Of a stretch of 64,000 nt of DNA, positions 25,393 to 32,648 are shown in pieces. The translations under genes and the position numbers were made by a program. Under the pieces are notes generated by a model that was not told the DNA's origin, searched no databases, and was given only the letters and a program-made list of their open reading frames with translations. Location: positions 434,001-498,000 of the forward strand of contig OZ253453.1 of NCBI GenBank assembly GCA_965261455.1, written 5' to 3'. Within the stretch, counting starts at the first letter, position 1; every line of letters starts with the position of its first letter. This stretch comes from DAOUKH01 sp965261455 (GTDB lineage: Bacteria > Chloroflexota > Dehalococcoidia > SHYB01).

Positions 25393-25866
25393 TCAGACGG
25401 TGTAGAAGACGGCGACGAGGGCGAAAAGCTCGACGGCGGTCACCGTCGAGTTGACGGTGTGGACGTCCCCGAACCGCCGCCGCGCCGCGGAACGCTCGGC
25501 GCGGTCGAACGAGCCGACACGCTCGCCGAGCGAGCGCAGCACCGGGGTCGTGATCCACGCGGAGACCGCCGCCATGGCCCCGATGCCGCCTAGCAGGGCG
25601 TACCGGGCCGCGAGCCGCCCGCTCACGCTGTCGCGCCACAGCAGGTACTCGACAATCACCGTCGCGGCGATGACCGCGGCGCAGAGGAGCTTGAGCCGGT
25701 TGACCGTGGCCAGCAGCGCGCCCACGAGCGCGGCGGCGCGGTCCCGCGAGTCTTCGATCTTGAAGACCACGGGAGCCGCCGCCGACAGGACGACGATGGC
25801 GCCCGCCCAGACCCCGACCGCCGTCAGGAAGAAGAGCTGGTTGACGAAGAACGGGGCGCTGGTCAA
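25393..25866 (-). CDS. DUF4149-like membrane protein
   Basis: 157 aa, four hydrophobic segments (FFLTAVGVWAGAIVVLSAAAPVVF; LLCAAVIAATVIVEYLLW; ALLGGIGAMAAVSAWI; VTAVELFALVAVFYTV). The WxG in the first helix and the helical pattern fit DUF4149. It begins 12 nt after the stop of the CMD selenoprotein gene, apparently with TTG at 25866, so the two are an operon. Function unknown. Confidence 0.65.
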   Translation of the reverse strand: MTSAPFFVNQLFFLTAVGVWAGAIVVLSAAAPVVFKIEDSRDRAAALVGALLATVNRLKLLCAAVIAATVIVEYLLWRDSVSGRLAARYALLGGIGAMAAVSAWITTPVLRSLGERVGSFDRAERSAARRRFGDVHTVNSTVTAVELFALVAVFYTV

Positions 25867-25878
25867 GGCGCTGGGCGT

Positions 25879-26559
25879 CTAGCGGACCTCGCTGTTGTGG
25901 CTGCTGGGACGGTCGGGCTGCACCGCCGGCGCCGGAGCGTCGGTGAGGAACGGCGTCTCGGGCAGCGCCGCATCGAGGCTGCGGTGCTGCTCGTCCTGAT
26001 AAACCGTTTGCGCCTGGTGGGTGTTGAAGACGAGGGGGAAGCCTTCCTTCCCGAAGATCCCGTCGTCTCTCACGAGGCTGTTGCCGTTTTCGTCGATGAC
26101 ATCCTCGCCGATCGAGGAGAGGAAATTGTGCGCGCCCCCGTAGGCCAAGAGGATGTAGCCGATCTCGCAGATCTCCGCGTCGGAGAAGTGCTCCTGGAGC
26201 TCCTTCATGAACTCGTCGGTGACGCCCTGGGGGTTGTACTTGACGAAGTCGGCGTAGCGAAGGCCCATCTTCTCCCGCTCGGCGAGGTCCGAGTTCTCGT
26301 AGTCGACGACCTTAGCGATCTTGGCGTTGGTGAGTCCTGCCTGCTGACCCTCAGCAGTTCGGGTGATCTTTCACTGGCGGCAGTTGGCGAGATAGGCGGA
26401 CCGCACCCGGATCATCTCGCGGAGCTGCCCGTCGAGCTGGCCGTGGTCCCAGATCGATTGGATTAGGCCGAGGAAAGCCTGGCTGATCTGAGGGGGCAGG
26501 GCGGAGTGGTCGATGCGGGCGGTGAAGCGCGGCAGTGCTTTGGTCGGGGTCTGCGTCAT
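25879..26559 (-). CDS. Probable selenoprotein: AhpD/carboxymuconolactone-decarboxylase-like peroxidase with CxxU
   Basis: 226 aa if the in-frame TGA at 26373-26371 is read as selenocysteine (codon 63). Residues 1-62 (REMIRVRSAYLANCRQ) and the post-TGA part (GQQAGLTNAKIAKVV, SDLAEREKMGLRYADFV, FSDAEICEIGYILLAYGG) are two halves of one CMD domain in the same frame. Family members have C-x-x-C here; C60-R-Q-U63 keeps the spacing, with UGA replacing the resolving/peroxidatic cysteine. A 7-bp hairpin lies 13 nt after the UGA. Start ATG at 26559 has AAGGAGG at 6 nt and a TTGACA promoter. Expected role: thiol/selenol peroxide reduction, fitting the neighbouring rubrerythrin cassette. Alternative: a nonsense mutation, less likely because the frame beyond is perfectly kept for 163 codons. 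Confidence 0.85.
26341..26357 (-). promoter_or_regulatory. Candidate bacterial SECIS hairpin (CMD selenoprotein)
   Basis: On the minus strand CUGCUGA-GGG-UCAGCAG: perfect 7-bp stem, 3-nt loop starting with G, loop 20 nt after the UGA. This satisfies the usual bSECIS geometry (loop 16-37 nt from UGA, G in the first loop positions) that SelB recognises. Confidence 0.75.
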
Positions 26560-26585
26560 GGCGGCCTCCTTATGAAGGTGGGCCA

Positions 26586-26614
26586 ACTATCCGCGAAGCT
26601 CGAAAGCGTGTCAA
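26586..26614 (-). promoter_or_regulatory. Promoter of the CMD selenoprotein gene
   Basis: Minus strand TTGACA (26614-26609), 17-nt spacer, GATAGT (26591-26586), about 27 nt before the ATG. Confidence 0.6.
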
Positions 26615-26882
26615 GCGCCGGAGCGCCCCGCCGCTCGTAACACTGGTGAAACAAGGCTTAAACGCCGGTGAAACAGAAACGTAATCGGTGCGTCACGCCC
26701 GCCGATGCCGCAACGCCTAGCATGGAGCCTGTACAGCGGAACAGCAGCGGGCCGTCGGGGCACGCAACGATAACGAAGCCGAGGGGTGGTTGCCGGAACG
26801 GGCCGCCCCTCGCACAATTTCGGGCCGGTCCCGCCCCTTCGTGTATACTCACCGCCGATTTCCCCTCGAAGGCGGTGCAGCC
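26615..26882. other. Divergent intergenic region
   Basis: No gene seen. Contains TATACT at 26844-26849, a plausible -10 for the pyridoxamine-oxidase-like gene at 26883, without a good -35. Confidence 0.4.
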
Positions 26883-27266
26883 ATGCCGACGCTTGCCGAG
26901 CTTGCCGACCGGACACAGTCGGCCGCCGAGCTGTTCATGACGACGCAGCGTCCGGCGGGCCGGACCGCGACCTTCCCCTTGTGGTTCGTCCACGACGGCG
27001 AGCGTCTCTACGCCCTCGCCGCCGACTCGTCGTCCGAGGTGTGGGACGTGCGGGCGAGCAACCGGGTGATGGTGGCCATCGGCGCGCCCGACAGCGAAGA
27101 CCGGCTCGCCATGCAGGCCGACGTCATGGAAGGCGACGAGTGGGTGTCGCAGATGGTCCCACTACTCGAAAAGAAGTACGGCGCCGACCACGCCGAGCGC
27201 ATGGCGCACACCGCGGCGGCGGCCAACGCCGGCGGCCACGTCATCATCAAGTTCAAGCCCGTGTAG
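26883..27266 (+). CDS. Pyridoxamine 5'-phosphate oxidase-like / F420-FMN split-barrel protein
   Basis: 127 aa, the size of single-domain split-barrel flavin-binding proteins. RTATFPLWFVHDGERLYALAAD (first beta strands), RVMVAIGAPD and HVIIKFKPV at the C-terminus match this superfamily. Could bind FMN, F420 or heme; substrate unknown. Start ATG at 26883 (MPTLAELAD) after GAAGGCGG; an upstream in-frame extension has no signal. Confidence 0.7.
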   Translation: MPTLAELADRTQSAAELFMTTQRPAGRTATFPLWFVHDGERLYALAADSSSEVWDVRASNRVMVAIGAPDSEDRLAMQADVMEGDEWVSQMVPLLEKKYGADHAERMAHTAAAANAGGHVIIKFKPV

Positions 27267-27430
27267 GCGCGGCGCGCGGCGGGCTGACGTAATTCTCCGC
27301 CTCGCCCTCGGAACGGCCTGGGACAAACATCTCCAGCGCTATTGGCACGTCGATAATGCTGTTGGCAGCCTGTCGGCGCCACTCCGCGAGAATCGGGTTC
27401 GGTAGGCGGACTGTTCTTCTTGATGCTCGT

Positions 27431-27460
27431 TTGATGGTCAGGCGGACGCCGAGGTATACT
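27431..27460 (+). promoter_or_regulatory. Promoter of the PhdYefM-PIN module
   Basis: TTGATG, 18-nt spacer, TATACT, 30 nt before the antitoxin ATG. TCTAGCC occurs twice just downstream (27460-27480) and could be part of the antitoxin operator. Confidence 0.55.
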
Positions 27461-27489
27461 CTAGCCAGTTAGTCTAGCCGGAGATTGTC

Positions 27490-27744
27490 ATGACGGAATG
27501 GCCTCTACAGGATGCGAAGAACAAGTTCAGTGCGCTGGTCAACGCCGCGCTAGCCGGTGAGCCTCAGAGAGTTACTAGGCACGGACAGCCTGCGGTGGTC
27601 GTGCTTGCTACGGAGGAATACGACCGCCTCTGTCGCCTGGAGACGGTCGACGCTCCAAGTCTGGGTGAGCTACTTCTTCAAATCCCGCAGGACGATCAGG
27701 AATTCGACCGGCTGTCACTTGCCCCGCGGCCATTGGACCTGTGA
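27490..27744 (+). CDS. Phd/YefM-family antitoxin
   Basis: 84 aa. WPLQDAKNKFSALVNAAL-GEPQRVTRHGQPAVVVLATEEYDRL is the textbook Phd/YefM DNA-binding fold; the C-terminal ~30 residues are acidic and bind toxin. Start ATG at 27490; the TGA stop overlaps the toxin's GTG. Represses its own promoter in related systems. Confidence 0.92.
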   Translation: MTEWPLQDAKNKFSALVNAALAGEPQRVTRHGQPAVVVLATEEYDRLCRLETVDAPSLGELLLQIPQDDQEFDRLSLAPRPLDL

Positions 27745-28148
27745 TGTTTCTGCTTGATACCGACGTACTGTCGACGCTGCGCAGGCGTGAACGGAGTCCC
27801 GAGGCAGTCCGTTGGCTGGAGAACCAGCGGACTGCGGATCTGTACCTCAGTGTTGTCACGGTGGGAGAGATAGAGCGAGGCATCGCCCAGCAACAAAGAC
27901 ACGCCCCATCTTTCGCCCAGGAACTGGCCCTCTGGCTGGACAGGGTGCTGGCCTGGTACGGAGACAGAATTCTGTCCGTGGATGCCGCCACCGCACGGCG
28001 ATGGGGACAATTGTCCGCGGCCCTCGGCCACGACGGCGCGGACCTGCTCATCGCCGCCACGGCATTGGAGCACGGGCTGACTGTCGTTACCCGCAACGCC
28101 CGCCACTTCCAGCCGACCGGAGTCCCTGTGCTCAATCCTTTCGAGTAA
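27741..28148 (+). CDS. vapC: PIN-domain toxin (VapC/FitB-like)
   Basis: 135 aa. Active-site acids D6 (LLDTDVLSTL, with D8), E43 (VTVGEIERG) and D101 (GADLLIAATA), plus N119 in VTRNARHF, complete the PIN metal site. Pairs with the Phd/YefM antitoxin through a GTGA overlap (GTG at 27741, or ATG at 27744). Sequence-specific RNase expected. Convergent with the acyltransferase gene, 6 nt away. Confidence 0.92.
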   Translation: MMFLLDTDVLSTLRRRERSPEAVRWLENQRTADLYLSVVTVGEIERGIAQQQRHAPSFAQELALWLDRVLAWYGDRILSVDAATARRWGQLSAALGHDGADLLIAATALEHGLTVVTRNARHFQPTGVPVLNPFE

Positions 28149-28154
28149 GGCACG

Positions 28155-29405
28155 TCAAGACGAAGCCCTGCTCCGCTTCCCGTTCAGCAGGGTGCCGAGC
28201 GGTGTGTACCGGACCAGGTAGCGGTAGGTCACGACCCCCACGACTCCGGTGGCGAGGCACGCTGCGAGGAACTTCAGCTCTGCGCTCCAGCTGAAGCCCG
28301 TCAGGTACTTCAGCCAACCCTGCCGGTCGAGGTGGGCGAGGTAGAAGGTCAGGAATGTCACCACCGGCAGATGGATGATGTAGATCCAGTACGACGAGTC
28401 GGCAAGCCACCGGACCCAAGCGCGGGGTGACCTGAGAAGCCGCTCGAAGAGCCCGACGAACCCGAGGGTGAGGAAGACCGCCGCCGCTCCGTAGAAGACG
28501 GCGCCGGCCAGGTTCAGGGCCTCGAGCGACTCAGCGGCTCCACCCGACTTCGACATCTCGTCTATCGCCCCAATGAGTGCGAGGTGCACGAAGAACACCA
28601 CCGCCGCGGCGGCCCACAGCGCGGCCAACGTCCCTGGTTCCCTCAGCCGGTCGATAAGATTCCTTCGAGCGTAGAGCCCGTAGCCGTAGAAGAAGAAGAG
28701 CGCGCCGTAAAGTACGTCCGGCATGTTCAACGGCCAGATGGGTTTCGACTCGTCGCCGGCCCTGAGTAGGATCAGGAGCACCGCTCCCACAACCAGCAGC
28801 AGCGGTAGGCGCGCGTAGACAGCGTTGCCCAGGTACCTGCCAAGCTGGAGTCGGCCCGCGGGAGGGACGATTGCCCGCGCCCGCCAGAGCCCTCCCAGGA
28901 ACCGGAAAGCTAGCAGCGCGGCGTACATTAACAGCAGGTAGTAGAGGAACCACAGATGGCCGACGAGATCGCCGCTGGAGTCGAGGTCCTGCCGCTCCTT
29001 CAGTACATCCTGGAATATCTCCAGCGATAGGACGCCGTACCATCCATAGACCCATATCGGCGGGATGACGACCGCCATCACCGCCCCGAACAGCAGCAGC
29101 GGCAGAGCGATTCTCTTCAGCCTGTCGAGCACGAAGAGGGACGTGGAGCGGCGGTCCAACACCAGGTGGGCGAAGAACCCCGCCAGCAGGAAGAACGTCG
29201 GCATCCGCCAGGCATGGATGAAGTCGAAGACCAGAAACAGCGCGACGGACTGGTCATCGTCCGCGGGCCAAACGAACTCGAAGCCGGCAAGGCGGGAGAA
29301 ATAGGGCAGCGTCGCATGGAGGGCGATGCCCAGCAGCATCGCGAATCCCCGAAGGCCATCGAGCCCATGGTGCCGCTGGACCTGAGCCCCGCCGCTCGAG
29401 CTCAT
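28155..29405 (-). CDS. Acyltransferase family 3 integral membrane protein
   Basis: 416 aa, about ten hydrophobic helices. The N-terminal GLDGLRGFAMLLGIALHATLPY carries the conserved Arg and His of acyltransferase-3 proteins, and WRMPTFFLLAGFFAHLV and SYWIYIIHLPVV are further family blocks. Members O-acylate surface glycans or antibiotics; MdoC/OpgC-like succinyl transfer is possible. Start ATG at 29405. The upstream gene is the ankyrin lipoprotein (36-nt gap), so co-transcription is likely. Confidence 0.9.
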   Translation of the reverse strand: MSSSGGAQVQRHHGLDGLRGFAMLLGIALHATLPYFSRLAGFEFVWPADDDQSVALFLVFDFIHAWRMPTFFLLAGFFAHLVLDRRSTSLFVLDRLKRIALPLLLFGAVMAVVIPPIWVYGWYGVLSLEIFQDVLKERQDLDSSGDLVGHLWFLYYLLLMYAALLAFRFLGGLWRARAIVPPAGRLQLGRYLGNAVYARLPLLLVVGAVLLILLRAGDESKPIWPLNMPDVLYGALFFFYGYGLYARRNLIDRLREPGTLAALWAAAAVVFFVHLALIGAIDEMSKSGGAAESLEALNLAGAVFYGAAAVFLTLGFVGLFERLLRSPRAWVRWLADSSYWIYIIHLPVVTFLTFYLAHLDRQGWLKYLTGFSWSAELKFLAACLATGVVGVVTYRYLVRYTPLGTLLNGKRSRASS

Positions 29406-29441
29406 AGCTGCATGCGTCCTGTGCGGGTGCCGGTCCGGTTG

Positions 29442-30425
29442 CTATTGGCCGGACTCGCCGCCCCGCGCGCTCAGGTACTCCTTGAGGAAGGCCCGGTTCT
29501 CGTTGAACTCGGCCAAGTCCTCCTCGTCGACAAAAGAGTTGTCGGCGTAGGCGGCGTCCAGGGGCGTCGTGCCGAAGCCGTTCCCTGCATTCACGTCGGC
29601 TCCCGACTCGACGAGGAACACACCCATGTCCTTGATGCCGAAGAAGACCGCCCATTCAAGAGGCGATCCCTTGAACACATCCCGTGCTCGTATATCGATA
29701 TCCGCGCCGTTGTCCAAGAGAATGCTCACGATTTCTCGGTTGTTCTTCAGGACCGCCACGTGCAGGGCCGACGCCCCGGCGAACGGGAATTCCGGCGGGA
29801 TGAACGTCTCGTTCGGGTCGGTGCCGGACTCCATGTGCTCCCGCACCACCTCCGCATCGTCCTGGTCTATGGCTTCCAGCAAGGAGATGGGAGGTAGGCC
29901 GGACTTGCCGCCTCTCGCCCTCAGGTAGTCCCTGAGGAAGGCCCGGTTCTCGTTGAGCGCGTCGAGGTCATCCCCGGAGGCAAAGGAGTTGTCGGCGTAG
30001 GCGGCGTCCAGGGGCGTCGTGCCGAAGCCGTTCCCTGCATTCACGTCGGCTCCCGACTCGACGAGGAACACACCCATGTCCTTGATGCCGAAGAAGACCG
30101 CCCACTCAAGCGGCGGTCCCCCGAATTCATCCCGCGCCCGTATATCGATGTCGGCGCCGTTGTCCAGGAGGACCTGCGCGATCTCCCGGTTGTCCTTCAG
30201 CACTGCCAGGTGCAGGGCGGACGCCCCGGCGAAAGGGATTCCCGGCGGGATGAACGTCTCGTTCGGGTCCGTGCCGAACTCCATGTGCTCCCGCACGACG
30301 TCCGCGTTGTCCTGGTCTATGGCATCCAGGAGGGGCATGCCCGGAGGCTTTGGCCCGCACGCGACCGACGCCAGCAGCAGTACCGGAATCGCGATTGCAA
30401 TGACGATTGCGGCTCTCTGCAGCAT
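29442..30425 (-). CDS. Ankyrin-repeat lipoprotein with internal 450-bp duplication
   Basis: 327 aa. Lipobox LLLASVAC after a hydrophobic signal (AAIVIAIAIPVLLLASVAC). Then two ~150-residue modules almost identical to each other, each with ankyrin helices (ASALHxAVLKxNREI, LLDNGADIDIRARD, LEWAVFFGIKDMGVFLVESGADVN, GTTPLDAAYADNSF). At DNA level the modules are a direct repeat offset by 450 bp (e.g. 29569 and 30019). Likely displayed on the outer face for protein binding. Start ATG at 30425 with GGAGAGGAC upstream. Confidence 0.88.
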   Translation of the reverse strand: MLQRAAIVIAIAIPVLLLASVACGPKPPGMPLLDAIDQDNADVVREHMEFGTDPNETFIPPGIPFAGASALHLAVLKDNREIAQVLLDNGADIDIRARDEFGGPPLEWAVFFGIKDMGVFLVESGADVNAGNGFGTTPLDAAYADNSFASGDDLDALNENRAFLRDYLRARGGKSGLPPISLLEAIDQDDAEVVREHMESGTDPNETFIPPEFPFAGASALHVAVLKNNREIVSILLDNGADIDIRARDVFKGSPLEWAVFFGIKDMGVFLVESGADVNAGNGFGTTPLDAAYADNSFVDEEDLAEFNENRAFLKEYLSARGGESGQ

Positions 30426-30465
30426 GTCCTCTCCGTTCCCCACCGTGAGGCGACAAGCGGCGCGG

Positions 30466-31413
30466 CTAGAAGATAGCGGTGGGGTTCACCGGCGAGCCGG
30501 TGCCGTTGGGGACGCGCAGCGGGCTCACGCTCATCATGAACTCGTAGCGGCCGAGTCGCGCGCAGGTCTCCGACAGGGCTTCCAGGTCGGCGTTGTCGAT
30601 GAGCCACAGTCCAATGGCGACGATGCCGACCTGGTGGATGGGCATGGGCACCTTTTGATAGCCGCCGGGGCAGGCGTCCTGGGCGCTGTCCGATCCCAAC
30701 ATGGCGACGCCGCGCTCGTGGAGCCAGGGTAGGCAGGCGGCGTGGAGGCCGGCGCGTCTCTGGAAGTGCCCCGCGGTCGGCCCCTGCTCGTTGCGTTGGC
30801 GCAGACAGCCCACGCGCGTCAGGAGGATGTCGCCGGGGCCGACCTCGACGCCCTGAGCGCGCTCCGCTGCCTCGAGGTCTTCGGGGAAGACGAACGCCCC
30901 GGGCTCGAGCCAGTCGACGCCGCGAAGGCGCGGAATATCGAGCAGGACGCCGCGGCTCACCACGCCGTCCTTCAGGACGTCGATCGACTGCTTCGTGGCG
31001 CCCTCGCGCGTGGTCACCGCGTCGGAGGGGAGGCCGTTGTACATGCGCCCATTCCAAAAGAAGTGGGCCAGGCTGTCGATGTGGGTGACGGTGAGGCCGT
31101 GGAAGGCGAGACCGATGAAGTCGCTCGACATCTGCATCGCGCCGGGCTCGCCGGCGCCCCCGGCCCACGCTTCGCCGGTGCTGGTCATGAAATGGACGAG
31201 CGGGTTGGTGACGTCGGGCTCCATGACCTTGGAGAGCGGACGGCCGCAGCTGACGGTGAGGCCTTCACGCACCAGCGCCGCGGCGCGTTTGCGCGTCTCG
31301 GGCGTGATGTGGTTGACCGCGCCGCGTTCGTCGTCGTCGCCCCACCGGCCCCAGTTGCTGCACGACTCGAAATAGCCGAGGACCTCTTCTTCGGAGGGGA
31401 TGGTCGGCGGCAT
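30466..31413 (-). CDS. Cyclase family protein (kynurenine formamidase-like, PF04199)
   Basis: 315 aa. The metal-binding pattern HGLTVTHIDSLAHFF corresponds to the H-x-G-T-H-x-D-x-x-x-H motif with Leu-Thr-Val in the middle; further His residues lie in TAGHFQRR and IHQVG. Related enzymes hydrolyse formylkynurenine or cyclic amides and esters. Start ATG at 31413 after AGGAGACC. In the same direction as the LLM oxidoreductase 40 nt upstream, suggesting a two-gene catabolic unit. Confidence 0.85.
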   Translation of the reverse strand: MPPTIPSEEEVLGYFESCSNWGRWGDDDERGAVNHITPETRKRAAALVREGLTVSCGRPLSKVMEPDVTNPLVHFMTSTGEAWAGGAGEPGAMQMSSDFIGLAFHGLTVTHIDSLAHFFWNGRMYNGLPSDAVTTREGATKQSIDVLKDGVVSRGVLLDIPRLRGVDWLEPGAFVFPEDLEAAERAQGVEVGPGDILLTRVGCLRQRNEQGPTAGHFQRRAGLHAACLPWLHERGVAMLGSDSAQDACPGGYQKVPMPIHQVGIVAIGLWLIDNADLEALSETCARLGRYEFMMSVSPLRVPNGTGSPVNPTAIF

Positions 31414-31453
31414 GGTCGGTCTCCTGTTGACGTAACGGCGGGAGCGGCCCGGG

Positions 31454-32356
31454 CTAGTCGAGCTTGGCGATGATCTCCTCGCCGGTCCTTTGCATGAAGT
31501 CCTGGACGTATTGGACGGAGAGCCGACCTTCGGGGGGCCACGGCGGCGAGAGCACCACGCGGTGGGCCCCGGCCTCCTGTGCGGCCTTCACCGAGTCGAG
31601 GGTCGCCTTGCTGCCTCCCGCGGCGTTGCCCACGGTGATCTCGAAAGGCAGATGGTCGCGGCCCGCTTGCTTGCGCAGCTCATTGAGCCGGTCGGCGCGG
31701 CGCTTGATGCTCTCGGGGTCGTGCCCGCCGGCGCCTATCCAGCCGTCGCCGAGCCGCGCCGCCCGGCGCATCGCCGGCTCGGTCTCGCCGCCGATGTGGA
31801 TGGGGATGCCGGGCTTCTGGGCCGACTTCGGCCAGAACCGGACGGGCTGGAAGTCGTAGTGGTCGCCGTGGTGCTCAATGGTCTCTTCGGACCAGAGCTT
31901 GCGCCAGATCTCGATGATCTCATCGGTGCGCTTGCCTCGCGTGCGCCACTCCTGCCCCGCGATCTCGAACTCTTCCTTCAGCCAGCCCACGCCGCCGCCG
32001 ATGATGAGGCGTCCGCCGGAGAGGCGGTCGAGGGTGGTCACCGCCCGCGCCGTGACGATGGGGTCGCGCAGGGGGATGATGAAGACGTTGGTGGCGAGCC
32101 GTATCTTGCTGGTGCGGGCCGCGATGTAGGACAGCGAGACCCACACGTCGTAGAGCTGGGTGTCGGGGTTGATCGGGGGGACGCCGTTGTCGGAGTAGGG
32201 GTAGGTGGGCGGGATTTCCGTGGGGAAGATCAGATGCTCTTGCATCCAGATCGACTCGAAGCCGGCCTCGTCGGCCTTCTCGCAAACGGCGGCCCAAGAC
32301 CGCGGCCCAAGGCCAAACAAGGGATAACCGATCTTGACGCCCGCGTCCTGAGACAT
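31454..32356 (-). CDS. LLM-class F420-dependent oxidoreductase
   Basis: 300-aa TIM-barrel flavin/deazaflavin oxidoreductase. Visible: GFESIWMQEHLIFP near the N-terminus, TSKIRLATNVFIIPLRDP, TLDRLSGGRLIIGGGVGWLKEEFE and IHIGGETEPAMRRAARLGDGW. Typical F420 subfamily length; abundant in SAR202 Chloroflexota, where many are proposed to oxidise recalcitrant organic matter. Start ATG at 32356 after GGAGGCGGCA. Confidence 0.9.
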   Translation of the reverse strand: MSQDAGVKIGYPLFGLGPRSWAAVCEKADEAGFESIWMQEHLIFPTEIPPTYPYSDNGVPPINPDTQLYDVWVSLSYIAARTSKIRLATNVFIIPLRDPIVTARAVTTLDRLSGGRLIIGGGVGWLKEEFEIAGQEWRTRGKRTDEIIEIWRKLWSEETIEHHGDHYDFQPVRFWPKSAQKPGIPIHIGGETEPAMRRAARLGDGWIGAGGHDPESIKRRADRLNELRKQAGRDHLPFEITVGNAAGGSKATLDSVKAAQEAGAHRVVLSPPWPPEGRLSVQYVQDFMQRTGEEIIAKLD

Positions 32357-32648
32357 TGCCGCCTCCAGAGAAAGAGCATGGCGCCGCGCGAGGCAGACGC
32401 TTCAGGAGCGGCTTGGCGCGGGGCGGCGCAAGCATACAAGACCGGCATGGGGGTGTCTAGAAACGGGAGTGGCGCTCTGCGCGCCCAATCTAGCGACCTT
32501 CGCTGGCCGACAGGCAAGACGTGGCACGCGACTGCCACGATTATGCCGCTCGCGTCGACATGCTCATGTACTATTATCAGCGGCATCCGGTTGCGGCGGT
32601 CCGGTTGGAGGGTCGGGGGATGGCGTCTGACGGCGGGGCAGTGGGACC

